In this document: piece by piece, positions 27,244 through 35,651 of the stretch | Layout of the letters: the number at the start of each line of letters is the position of its first letter | How positions within the stretch are numbered: the stretch's first letter is position 1 | Assembly (NCBI GenBank): GCA_964486295.1 | Contig: CAZAMF010000001.1 | Coordinates: 248,001-312,000 of the forward strand | Length of the DNA stretch: 64,000 nt | Reading direction: 5' to 3' | DNA from: CALBZG01 sp964486295 | GTDB lineage: Bacteria; Bacillota; Clostridia; Peptostreptococcales; Anaerovoracaceae | The notes under the pieces: generated by a model | What the model was told of the DNA's origin: nothing | The model's database searches: none | Seen by the model: only the letters and a program-made list of their open reading frames with translations | Translations under genes and position numbers: made by a program

Positions 27244-27264
27244 TTTAAGAAACTCTTAAGAAAC
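27244..27264 (+). promoter_or_regulatory. Tandem direct repeats upstream of the two-component system
   Basis: TTTAAGAAAC (27244-27253) and CTTAAGAAAC (27255-27264) are spaced 11 bp apart, one helical turn, as is usual for OmpR-family regulator sites. A third partial match, GTTAAGA, lies near 27279. Likely autoregulatory; no direct evidence. Confidence 0.45.
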
Positions 27265-27319
27265 GGCTTTGGTGTTTGTTAAGATTTATTCAGTATGATT
27301 TGTATCACAGGAGGGATTT

Positions 27320-28006
27320 ATGAATATTTTAATTTGTGATGACGACCGGGAAATTGTCAATGCCATTGAAGTGTATTTGAAAAATGAGGGTTACGGAATA
27401 TTCAAAGCCTATGATGGGATGGAAGCGCTGGATATCCTGGACCGTGAAGAGATCCACCTGGTCCTCATGGATATCATGATGCCTAAGCTTGACGGGCAGC
27501 GGGCCACGATGAAGATCCGGGAAGAAAAAAACATTCCCATCATTATGCTGTCGGCCAGAAGTGAGGATTACGATAAAATCACCGGACTGAACATGGGAGC
27601 GGACGACTATATTACGAAGCCTTTCAATCCGCTGGAGCTCATAGCTAGAGTCAAGAGCCAACTCAGAAGGTACACGGATCTCGGCAGCATGCAGATCAAA
27701 ACTGGCGTATATAAAACAGGTGGACTGGTGATCGACGATGAAAAAAAGTCCGTAACGCTGGACGGAGAACAAGTGGTTGTGACGCCCATCGAATACGGGA
27801 TTCTGAAGCTCCTGACGGAGAACGCAGGCAAGGTGTATTCCATGGAACAAATCTATGAGGCAGTATGGAATGAACCGGCTTTCAATCCTGAAAATACCGT
27901 GGCTGTCCATATTAGAAGGATCAGGGAAAAAATTGAGATCGATCCTAAAAATCCAAGATATTTAAAGGTGGTGTGGGGAATTGGATACAAAATCGAAAAA
28001 ATATAA
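27320..28006 (+). CDS. OmpR/PhoB-family response regulator
   Basis: A 228-residue regulator: receiver domain (about 1-118) with the acidic DDD pair, phospho-acceptor Asp in LVLMDIMMPK and the conserved Lys in YITKPFNP, followed by a winged-helix DNA-binding domain ending VVWGIGYKIEK. The 26-base overlap with the sensor kinase gene shows they form one unit. AGGAGGG precedes the ATG. Signal unknown; direct repeats upstream suggest self-regulation. Confidence 0.92.
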   Translation: MNILICDDDREIVNAIEVYLKNEGYGIFKAYDGMEALDILDREEIHLVLMDIMMPKLDGQRATMKIREEKNIPIIMLSARSEDYDKITGLNMGADDYITKPFNPLELIARVKSQLRRYTDLGSMQIKTGVYKTGGLVIDDEKKSVTLDGEQVVVTPIEYGILKLLTENAGKVYSMEQIYEAVWNEPAFNPENTVAVHIRRIREKIEIDPKNPRYLKVVWGIGYKIEKI

Positions 28007-29708
28007 ACCGTTCAACAGGGGTGCGTATAATTTAATGTTTACTGTCTGTGTTTTCAGCTTTCTCGCTTTTTTAGCCGGTATGATCGGGTGGGCGACGATT
28101 ATTAATCTCACTGGTGGATCTGCATGGTCGCCTTGGGAAATCATTTTCCCCAACAACTATAACGGAAACGGGGACTGGATCATCGCTTCAAATTATTATG
28201 GCTTGGATAACATCCGGTTCTATCTAATCGCATTTGCGGCTTTGATGGTGGCAGGTGGTTTGCTGGCCTTGGGCTCGTTTATTTACCTGTGCGTTTCTGC
28301 TGGGGAGAGAGATGAAGAAGGTCTTATCAAACTGAAAGGGATCGACAACTGGTTTACGGAATTCCAGTTGTTTATCGCATTGGGTTTGTTCTTCTTTTGC
28401 GGTACGTTCTTTCTCCGATTCGGATATGCTTTTGTAAACAATTGCATTTCGGGCGGATATCTCTTCGGGACCGACGGCGTGCTTTCGGCCGCATTGGCCG
28501 GAGTGTTTGGATTGACCGGCGGCTTTCTGGGTCTTTGGTTCATCATGGCCATGGTCAGAAAGATCAAGGCCGGGAGATTCATTAAGAATTCATTTACAGC
28601 CACATTCATCATGTATATATACAGGGTGCTTTTCAAAAGCGGCAGCACTATGCAGAAGGTTGTTTTAGCGGCGCTTGTCGTTTGTGTTTTATCTGCAACT
28701 GTTTTTATGGCTCCTGTTGTGTTTGTTGTGCTCCTGGTATTTGCACCGAAATTTGTGAAAAAGTATGATGAGATCCGTAAAGGCATTGACGAAGTGAAGA
28801 GCGGGAACCTGGATTACAAGATTCCTCTGGAACCCGGCAAAAACGGTGAGCTTGATGAAATAGCCAGGGATATCAATCAGATCTCCGAAGTCGCCAGCGT
28901 AGCTGTTCAGAATGAAATTAAAAATCAGCGGATGAAAACCGAGTTGATATCCAATGTTTCCCATGACCTGAAAACACCGCTTACCTCCATGGTAACCTAT
29001 ATCGACCTGCTGAAAAAAGAGGGATTAAGCAGCGAACATGCCACGGAATATCTTGCCGTGCTGGATCAGAAAACTCAGAGGCTTTGTCAGCTTACCGATG
29101 ATTTATTTGAAGCGGCAAAGGCGGCAAGCGGAGCATTGCCGGTCCATTTGGAGAAAGTTGAAATGGTTTCCCTGGTCAATCAGGGACTTGGCGAGCTGGA
29201 CCAGCGGATAAAAGAATCAGGCCTTGAGTTCATCCTGAATAAGAAAAAGGAAAAATACTACGTCTGGGCCGATGGGCAGCTGATGTGGAGAGTCATCGAA
29301 AATATTTTGAGCAATGTGCTGAAGTATGCGCAACCCGATACCAGGGTGTATATCGATCTCAGGGAGCAAGGGAATACCGCTCTGAAAGAACCGACCATGG
29401 TCATTATGGAAGTGAAAAATGTATCCCGCCAGGCACTGAACATGGATCCTGACGAGTTGATGGAACGATTCAAACGGGGGGACGAATCGAGAAGCACGGA
29501 AGGAAGCGGCCTGGGGCTTGCCATCGCCAACGATCTGATCAAACTTCAGAAAGGCCTCTTCGAAATCAAAATCGATGGAGATCTATTTAAAAGCATCATT
29601 GTTCTGAACCGTTATAGCGAATTGCAAAGCGAACCGGCGCATCAGGAAAGCGAACCTGACACAGCCGTTGAAATAAAAGAAGAACCGGCTGCTTCAGAAA
29701 TTCAATAA
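27981..29708 (+). CDS. Membrane sensor histidine kinase
   Basis: A 575-residue kinase that starts with TTG inside the response regulator gene. Five to six membrane segments occupy residues 10-255, with an extracytoplasmic loop after the first (about 45-75). A HAMP-like linker follows, then the H box SNVSHDLKTPLTSMVTYIDLL, an N box (ENILSNVLKYA) and a G box (GSGLGLAIA). The C-terminal 30 residues are acidic and low complexity. It should phosphorylate the OmpR-type partner upstream. Architecture resembles VanS/envelope-stress kinases but the stimulus is unknown. Confidence 0.9.
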   Translation: MDTKSKKYKPFNRGAYNLMFTVCVFSFLAFLAGMIGWATIINLTGGSAWSPWEIIFPNNYNGNGDWIIASNYYGLDNIRFYLIAFAALMVAGGLLALGSFIYLCVSAGERDEEGLIKLKGIDNWFTEFQLFIALGLFFFCGTFFLRFGYAFVNNCISGGYLFGTDGVLSAALAGVFGLTGGFLGLWFIMAMVRKIKAGRFIKNSFTATFIMYIYRVLFKSGSTMQKVVLAALVVCVLSATVFMAPVVFVVLLVFAPKFVKKYDEIRKGIDEVKSGNLDYKIPLEPGKNGELDEIARDINQISEVASVAVQNEIKNQRMKTELISNVSHDLKTPLTSMVTYIDLLKKEGLSSEHATEYLAVLDQKTQRLCQLTDDLFEAAKAASGALPVHLEKVEMVSLVNQGLGELDQRIKESGLEFILNKKKEKYYVWADGQLMWRVIENILSNVLKYAQPDTRVYIDLREQGNTALKEPTMVIMEVKNVSRQALNMDPDELMERFKRGDESRSTEGSGLGLAIANDLIKLQKGLFEIKIDGDLFKSIIVLNRYSELQSEPAHQESEPDTAVEIKEEPAASEIQ

Positions 29709-30446
29709 TCATTTCATTTCGGTCAGGTTCTTCCAGTAGCGTACCGGCATGAGGGTCTTTTGACACCTCGGATTGGTACGCTCTTTTATTGCTATGGTTT
29801 CGAAATACATTTTCCAGAGACGCCTGAAGTTCTCCTCTCCGGATGACAGCCCCGGTAAATCCTCATCGGTGAATTGCGTCATGACCCATTGCCCGTTGCT
29901 GGAGATCACCGCTTTGTTCCGGCGCAAGTCATGGATGATAAATGATTCATTTTTCAAGCGGTCTGCGAAATGATCGGCAAGAAACTCGATGACATCGTGG
30001 TCCGGCTCAATGGGAGAATAAAGTACATGATTTCCCAGAGCTGAAAATCTGATCAGCCCGGAAAGACGGTTGATTTCTCTGGAAACTTTGATTTCGGCTT
30101 CCTGAACATCATATACGATGGGATTGCCATGCAGCGAGCTGGTGGCATAACCAAATTTGAAGCCAAGAATTAGGTAATTCATTAGCTTGGTCTCTTTATC
30201 ATCTACCGAGGAAAGAAATACGCGGTACACTCGTTTTAAATCAAAATCGGAAATTTTTGAGCGTATGGCATCGTATACCAAGGATGCTTTATCGTGATCA
30301 GTAATAATTTCAAAAGGATCGGACAGAATAGAGGCTTGATATTGATCGCGCCTGTAGATCCCGGAGGCTTTCTCATGATAATAGTGGGCATGTATGCAGG
30401 TCAGAAACCCTTCAAAAGTGCCGTCATAAAGATAATCCTTCATCAT
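29709..30446 (-). CDS. Putative DNA repair protein, partner of radical SAM protein (TIGR03915-like)
   Basis: A 245-residue protein beginning YLYDGTFEGFLTCIHAHYY, the hallmark of the family always paired with the radical SAM protein encoded upstream. The C-terminal DUF4130-like part contains IHDLRRNKAVISSNGQWVMTQF. The biochemical role is not established. It overlaps the radical SAM gene by ATGA, so the two are translationally coupled, and both lie behind a LexA box, consistent with a role in DNA damage. Confidence 0.85.
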   Translation of the reverse strand: MMKDYLYDGTFEGFLTCIHAHYYHEKASGIYRRDQYQASILSDPFEIITDHDKASLVYDAIRSKISDFDLKRVYRVFLSSVDDKETKLMNYLILGFKFGYATSSLHGNPIVYDVQEAEIKVSREINRLSGLIRFSALGNHVLYSPIEPDHDVIEFLADHFADRLKNESFIIHDLRRNKAVISSNGQWVMTQFTDEDLPGLSSGEENFRRLWKMYFETIAIKERTNPRCQKTLMPVRYWKNLTEMK

Positions 30447-31936
30447 AGGCCTCCCTCAAGTTCCATGAAAGAGCTTTGTGGTAATAACCGGATCTTCGGA
30501 TCGAAAAATGAAATTTGCTGGCAATCCTCCGCCGGGGTGAGCCTGGTCCTGATGCCTGCAGGGTCCAGAAAGCCCTGTGCGGATTTCAAGGCCTCGGCAC
30601 GAATCAATTCGGGCACCAGATCTTTGCCTCCATAGTATTTTCCGCCGCAGGTCAAAAAGTAACGGGCCCTTTTCAGGACGACGCCCATTTTTTTCAGATC
30701 CTCGAAGCTGACTTTCGAAAAACGGCGCTGCTTCAGGATCCTTAATGCTGAAACGTTGCCGATACCCGGGATCCTCAGCAATTCATCCAGGGATGCGGTA
30801 TTGATTTCGATGGGAAACAAAGAAATGTTGTTCAGAGCCCAGGTGATTTTAGGGTCCAGGTCCGGATCCAGATTCGGATTGCTGGCAGAGAAAAGTTCGT
30901 CGGCTCTGAAACCGTAGAACCTGAGAAGCCAGTCTGCCTGATAGAGCCGATGTTCGCGCTTCAGAGGCGGAGCGGAAAAAACGGCTGGCAGCATGGGAGA
31001 ATCCACCAGCGGAATGTAGGCACTGAAATATACGCGCTTGACTTTAAACGTGTGATAGATTTTTTCGGATGTCACAACAATGTCCTTGTCGGTTTCACCG
31101 CCGGCCCCGATAATCATCTGGGTGGTTTGCCCGGCCGGAGCAAACCGCTCTTTTCGATTTTTCAATGTTTGAAGTGCATTCGGGGGAGAGTTTTTGTAAT
31201 AATCCGAGAGATCCCCGTCGCCGGCATCAATATTGCTGCCGTGCTGCTCCATCAGATCGGGACCGGACAATACATTCTCCCGGGAGTTCAGGTCAGCTCC
31301 TCTGAACATGGATCCCGGGCCATGCAAAGACCGCTGCTCGATCAGTGTATTGGTGATCTGTTTCATTGGATTGAATATGGAAGCGGGCTTTTTTTGCGGC
31401 GCGAAAACCGCCAGACTTTCGGGCGAGGGAAATTCGAGATTGACGCTAAGCCTGTCAGCGACCATCCCGATTTTGTGAAGCAGCTCTTTAGATGTTCCGG
31501 GGATCACTTTGGCATGGATATAGCCGGAAAAGCCATGGACAAGCCGTAGCAGCCGGAGACATTCCAGCATTCTTTCAGCTGTATGATCAGGAGACTGTAA
31601 AACCGCCGAACTCAGAAACAGTCCTTCGATATAGTTTCTCCTATAAAATTCCATGGTCAGCTCGGCCAGCTCCATCGGCTCAAAGGTGGCTCTGGCGCAA
31701 TCGGAAGTTCTTCTGTTGACGCAATATGCGCAGTCATAAACACAGTCATTGCTGAGCAGGACTTTAAGAAGCGAGATGCATCTTCCGTCTGCGGACCAGC
31801 TGTGGCAGATCCCGGCGCAGCTGGCATTGCCCATGCGGCCCGTGTTTTTCCGATCCACACCGCTGGTGGAGCATGAAACATCATATTTTGCACCCTCTGC
31901 AAGGATGTTGAGTTTTTGCATGATATCCGACTTCAT
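30443..31936 (-). CDS. Putative DNA modification/repair radical SAM protein (TIGR03916-like)
   Basis: A 497-residue radical SAM enzyme. The [4Fe-4S]-binding CxxxCxxC is at C65, C69 and C72 (CVYDCAYC), preceded by further conserved cysteines at 22, 40, 44 and 53. The C-terminal region has a helix-hairpin-helix DNA-binding motif, LLRIPGIGNVSALRILKQRRFSKVSFEDLKKMGV. The family is annotated as DNA repair-related without experimental proof. The ATG at 31936 has GAGG correctly spaced; the frame's first 30 residues are rejected as they run through the promoter. Confidence 0.88.
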   Translation of the reverse strand: MKSDIMQKLNILAEGAKYDVSCSTSGVDRKNTGRMGNASCAGICHSWSADGRCISLLKVLLSNDCVYDCAYCVNRRTSDCARATFEPMELAELTMEFYRRNYIEGLFLSSAVLQSPDHTAERMLECLRLLRLVHGFSGYIHAKVIPGTSKELLHKIGMVADRLSVNLEFPSPESLAVFAPQKKPASIFNPMKQITNTLIEQRSLHGPGSMFRGADLNSRENVLSGPDLMEQHGSNIDAGDGDLSDYYKNSPPNALQTLKNRKERFAPAGQTTQMIIGAGGETDKDIVVTSEKIYHTFKVKRVYFSAYIPLVDSPMLPAVFSAPPLKREHRLYQADWLLRFYGFRADELFSASNPNLDPDLDPKITWALNNISLFPIEINTASLDELLRIPGIGNVSALRILKQRRFSKVSFEDLKKMGVVLKRARYFLTCGGKYYGGKDLVPELIRAEALKSAQGFLDPAGIRTRLTPAEDCQQISFFDPKIRLLPQSSFMELEGGL

Positions 31937-31978
31937 AAGGACAACCTCGCGCTGAATGGGTAAAGTGTTGTTATAGTA

Positions 31979-32007
31979 ATAATACACCAAAAAGAACAAA
32001 TGTTCAA
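31979..32007 (-). promoter_or_regulatory. Promoter with overlapping LexA (SOS) box
   Basis: On the minus strand, TTGAAC (32007-32002), a 17-base spacer and TATTAT (31984-31979) form a good promoter for the repair pair. GAACAAATGTTC at 31994-32005 matches the Gram-positive LexA core GAAC-N4-GTTC and covers the -35 and spacer. The same bases are one arm of a larger inverted repeat (31994-32003 with 32009-32018). Confidence 0.78.
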
Positions 32008-32030
32008 CACATTTGTTCGCAAACACTAAG

Positions 32031-32059
32031 TTTACAAAAGTGAGTTAAAATGTTACAAT
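32031..32059 (+). promoter_or_regulatory. Promoter of the GMP synthetase gene
   Basis: TTTACA (32031-32036), a 17-base spacer and TACAAT (32054-32059), divergent from the SOS promoter and 47 bases before the ATG. Confidence 0.6.
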
Positions 32060-32105
32060 TCAATGGAAAGCGTCGATGGAACGCAACTCTGCGGGAGGAG
32101 AAAAT

Positions 32106-33341
32106 ATGAATAAGGAATTGCTGCTGGTGCTGGATTTTGGTGCTCACAACAATCAATATGTCGCAAAAGTGGCCAGATTGGCGCAGGTTTATTCTGAAGT
32201 GAAGCCGGCTGACATAGATATCGAAGAAATAAAACTGGCGAAGGCCATCTGTGTGATTGGAGACGATGAAGTCAAAGGAGCAGATGTGGGCATTCAAAAA
32301 TTCAAGCATTTGGGGATCCCTGTTCTGGAGAGAGCCAACAGCCTGGTGCCGGATAGCATTAGAGACTTCCTGGACCGATGCGGTTTTGACAGAGATTGGA
32401 CGATAGAAGCTTTCATTGATGACGCTGTACAGAAAATAAGGGATCAGGTCGGATCCAAAAAAATACTCTGCGCCTTATCCGGGGGAGTGGACAGCGCTGT
32501 CTGCGCGGCCCTGGTTCACAAAGCAGTGGGTGATCAGCTGATCTGCATGTTCGTCAACCATGGACTCATGAGAAAGGGAGAACCGGAACTGGTAGCCGAT
32601 GTATTTGGCAAACAGTTCCATATGAACCTGATGACAATAGATGCCGTTGACAGATTTCTCGGAAAACTGGAGGGTGTTGAGGATCCGGAAAAGAAGAGAA
32701 AGATCATTGGCGAGGAATTTATCCGTCTTTTTGAAGAAGAAGCAAAAAAACTGGGCAAAATTGATTATCTGGTACAAGGTACGATCTATCCGGACATTAT
32801 CGAAAGCCTGTCCAGCAAAGGCGTAGTCAAGACTCATCACAATGTGGGCGGCTTGCCTGAAAATATGGATTTTGAGTTGGTCGAACCAATCAAATGGCTG
32901 TTCAAGGACGAAGTCAGAATGGTGGGCGAAGCGTTGGGCTTGCCAAGCGAGCAGGTGTGGCGCCAGCCGTTCCCGGGCCCGGGCCTTGGCGTACGGATCA
33001 TCGGCGCCATCACGAAAGAACGCGTTGAAATGGTAAGGGAAGCGGATGCCATCTTCAGAGAGGAAATCAAAAACGTCGGCTTAAATAGAGAAATCTGGCA
33101 GTATTTTGCTTTGGAACCGGGCTGTAAGGCAACCGGTGTAAAAGACGGAAGACGCACCTTTGAAAATGTAATATGCCTCAGAGCTATTTATTCCAGCGAC
33201 GCCATGACGGCCGAAGTTGCAGAGCTGCCGTATCCGTTGCTGAGAAAGATCGCTGTAAGGATCGTAGAGGAGGTTGAGGGTGTGAACAGGGTCGTTTACG
33301 ATGTGACCCCAAAACCGCCTGCGACGATAGAGTGGGAGTGA
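32106..33341 (+). CDS. guaA: GMP synthetase with degenerate, shortened amidotransferase domain
   Basis: A 411-residue relative of GuaA, about 110 residues shorter than the usual 510-525. The ATP pyrophosphatase domain is complete (PP-loop LSGGVDSA at 124-131; YPDIIES; QPFPGPGLGVRI) and the dimerisation domain ends in the normal TPKPPATIEWE. The N-terminal ~105 residues keep only a remnant of the glutamine amidotransferase fold (LVLDFGAHNNQYVAK) and lack the nucleophilic Cys (GICYG) and the catalytic His-Glu. It therefore cannot use glutamine by itself and either uses free ammonia or a separate amidotransferase. GGGAGGAG supports the ATG at 32106. Confidence 0.88.
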   Translation: MNKELLLVLDFGAHNNQYVAKVARLAQVYSEVKPADIDIEEIKLAKAICVIGDDEVKGADVGIQKFKHLGIPVLERANSLVPDSIRDFLDRCGFDRDWTIEAFIDDAVQKIRDQVGSKKILCALSGGVDSAVCAALVHKAVGDQLICMFVNHGLMRKGEPELVADVFGKQFHMNLMTIDAVDRFLGKLEGVEDPEKKRKIIGEEFIRLFEEEAKKLGKIDYLVQGTIYPDIIESLSSKGVVKTHHNVGGLPENMDFELVEPIKWLFKDEVRMVGEALGLPSEQVWRQPFPGPGLGVRIIGAITKERVEMVREADAIFREEIKNVGLNREIWQYFALEPGCKATGVKDGRRTFENVICLRAIYSSDAMTAEVAELPYPLLRKIAVRIVEEVEGVNRVVYDVTPKPPATIEWE

Positions 33342-33370
33342 CGACCCCGTTTACGGAGGGAGTAGGACAA

Positions 33371-33853
33371 ATGCTGATCAGAAAGGCTGTGATGGCCGAT
33401 TTACAGGCGATCGCCAAGGTGGAGGCAGAATGCTTCCCGCCTGCGGAGGCTGCCGGGGAAGGTGATTTTAAGAATCGATTGGAAGTGTATCCCGACCATT
33501 TTTGGCTGTTGGAAGATGATGGGAAGCTGGTTGGCTTCGTGAACGGAATGGCGACAAATGAAGAAGAACTCTCTGACGAGATGTATTCGGATGCAAGCAT
33601 GCATGACGAAAACGGCAAATGGCAGATGATTTTCGGCGTCGATACCATCCCGGAATATAGAAGACAAGGCTGTGCTGAAAAAATCCTCAGGCAAGTGATG
33701 GCTGATTCGAAGGAACAGGGCAGACTGGGACTGGTACTGACCTGCAAGGATCACCTGGTTCATTACTATGCCAAGTTTGGCTTTAAAGATGAGGGGGTTT
33801 CAGAATCGACTCATGGCGGGGCGGTTTGGCATAAGATGCGCCTGACCTTTTAA
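33371..33853 (+). CDS. GNAT-family N-acetyltransferase
   Basis: A 160-residue GNAT protein: N-terminal RKAVMADLQAIAKVEAECFP, a central acceptor-binding part, the acetyl-CoA site VDTIPEYRRQGCAEKIL (RxxGxA) and the C-terminal HYYAKFGFKDEG. The EAECFPPAEAA segment is like arylalkylamine acetyltransferases. GGAGG lies upstream of the ATG at 33371, 29 bases after the GMP synthetase stop, so the two may be co-transcribed. Substrate unknown. Confidence 0.85.
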   Translation: MLIRKAVMADLQAIAKVEAECFPPAEAAGEGDFKNRLEVYPDHFWLLEDDGKLVGFVNGMATNEEELSDEMYSDASMHDENGKWQMIFGVDTIPEYRRQGCAEKILRQVMADSKEQGRLGLVLTCKDHLVHYYAKFGFKDEGVSESTHGGAVWHKMRLTF

Positions 33854-33869
33854 AAACAGGAGGCTCAAA

Positions 33870-34619
33870 ATGATAAAAATATTGGTGACTGCGCCCAAGG
33901 GGAAGATGGGCAGAATGATCGTCAAAGTAGCCGCTGAGAGTAGCGACATCAAGATTGTCGGCGGGCTTGGACCTACCGGAAGGAACTATATCGGACATGA
34001 CATCGGCCCTGTTTCGGGCCTCGGTTACGAGGTTGGGGCAACGGTATATGATCATATTGAGGATATCATAGATTCCTGTGATGTGGTGGTTGATTTTTCC
34101 GCGGTGGCATTATCTATGGAAGTGCTGGATGTTTGCGTTGCACATAAAAAAGCCTTTATATGCGGGACAACCGGTTTTACAGAAGAACAGGAAGACCGGA
34201 TCAAGGCGGCGGCTAAGAAAATTCCGGTTTTGAAAGCGGCAAACACCTCCTATCTCGTGAATTTAATGAAAAGACTGGTCGGCACGGCTGCGGCATCTCT
34301 TGGAGATATGGCAAAAATAGAAATCATAGATTACCATGATGAAAAGAAGCTGGATGCGCCCAGCGGTACGGCAAAAGAACTTGGCGCCGTGATGGCAGAA
34401 GCTTCCGGCAAGGCCCCTGAAGATATCGCCTACCATTCTGTGAGGGCAGGTGATATTTCCAGCACCCATACGGTCATTTTCGGGCTGATGGGAGAGAGAA
34501 TGGAAGTCAGTCATATATCCTATAACTGGGAATGTTTTGCCAGAGGGGCTATTGAGGCTGCCAGGTTTCTCAAGGGCAAGAATCCGGGATATTATATGAT
34601 GGACGATGTGATCTCCTGA
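33870..34619 (+). CDS. dapB: 4-hydroxy-tetrahydrodipicolinate reductase
   Basis: A 249-residue DapB of lysine/meso-diaminopimelate synthesis. The N-terminal nucleotide site (VTAPKGKMGRMIVK), CGTTGFTEEQ, and the substrate signature EIIDYHDEKKLDAPSGTAKELG with catalytic His and Lys are present. GAGGCTC precedes the ATG. No other dap gene is in the window. Confidence 0.93.
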   Translation: MIKILVTAPKGKMGRMIVKVAAESSDIKIVGGLGPTGRNYIGHDIGPVSGLGYEVGATVYDHIEDIIDSCDVVVDFSAVALSMEVLDVCVAHKKAFICGTTGFTEEQEDRIKAAAKKIPVLKAANTSYLVNLMKRLVGTAAASLGDMAKIEIIDYHDEKKLDAPSGTAKELGAVMAEASGKAPEDIAYHSVRAGDISSTHTVIFGLMGERMEVSHISYNWECFARGAIEAARFLKGKNPGYYMMDDVIS

Positions 34620-34673
34620 AAAAAACACTGCGAAAGGCACTAAACAAGACATTAAAATTGAAAGAGGAATTCG

Positions 34674-35651
34674 ATGACAAGACACGATATTTCAGCCCTG
34701 AGAGTGGGCGAGGAAGTAATCGATTTTTATATGGTGCGAGCGATCGCCATTAAAATGGGCGCAAACGGGAAGCATTATTGCGACCTTCTGCTGGGGGATG
34801 CTACCGGTGACATCAATGCGAAAAAGTGGGATGTCAACTCCGACGAAGAAAGCTTGCTCAACACGATACAGGAAGGCGACATTGCTAAAATTCAAGGGAA
34901 AGTGAAGGATTTCAACAATCAGCTGCAACTGACCGTGACCCAAATCAGAAAAACCCGTGAAGGCGACATTTTCGACATCAAGGCACTTGTGAAAGCGGCT
35001 CCGGAAGACCCAAATGAAATGTATGAATATATCTTTTCAAGAGCCGAGTCCATGAAAGACCAGGATTTGAAGAAACTTTGCATTTCTTTGCTGGAAAGCA
35101 ACAAAGAAAAGTTGTTATATTATCCTGCAGCGCAAAGGAATCATCATGCCGAAATGGCGGGATTGCTGTATCATGTGAAACGTATGTTGATGGCAGGAGA
35201 AAAAATTTGTGAAGTTTATAAAGGTCTGAATCGTGATCTCGTGGTAACGGGTGTCATCATTCATGATATAGAAAAACTGAGGGAAATCGAAAGTAACTGT
35301 TATGGAGTATCGCCGGGATATTCATTTGAGGGCCAGCTCCTGGGGCACATCGTGCAGGGCGTGATGGCAATCGATAAATTGTGTGCGGAGTTCGGAGTGT
35401 CACGGGAAAAAGCAGTCATGTTGGAGCATATGGTACTCACTCATCATTATGAGCCCGAATTTGGCAGCCCCAAAAAGCCGATGTTTCCGGAGGCGGAACT
35501 TCTTCACTATCTTGATATGATCGATGCCAAGCTTTTTGATATGGAGGACGCGCTTTCCGCTACAGATCCCGGAGACTTTTCCGGCAGGGTCTGGACGCTG
35601 GAAAACCGAAGAATATATAAACCTGAAGACTGGGAGGATCAGAATGATTAA
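34674..35651 (+). CDS. yhaM: 3'-5' exoribonuclease YhaM family protein
   Basis: A 325-residue protein with an N-terminal OB-fold nucleic-acid binding domain (about 1-100; DLLLGDATGDINAKKWD) and an HD hydrolase domain (about 150-310), with NHHAEMAGLLYHVKRML, VIIHDIEKL and MVLTHHYE carrying the metal-binding His/Asp residues. YhaM degrades RNA and DNA from the 3' end. It overlaps the cca start by eight bases, linking RNA turnover with tRNA maturation. Confidence 0.9.
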   Translation: MTRHDISALRVGEEVIDFYMVRAIAIKMGANGKHYCDLLLGDATGDINAKKWDVNSDEESLLNTIQEGDIAKIQGKVKDFNNQLQLTVTQIRKTREGDIFDIKALVKAAPEDPNEMYEYIFSRAESMKDQDLKKLCISLLESNKEKLLYYPAAQRNHHAEMAGLLYHVKRMLMAGEKICEVYKGLNRDLVVTGVIIHDIEKLREIESNCYGVSPGYSFEGQLLGHIVQGVMAIDKLCAEFGVSREKAVMLEHMVLTHHYEPEFGSPKKPMFPEAELLHYLDMIDAKLFDMEDALSATDPGDFSGRVWTLENRRIYKPEDWEDQND

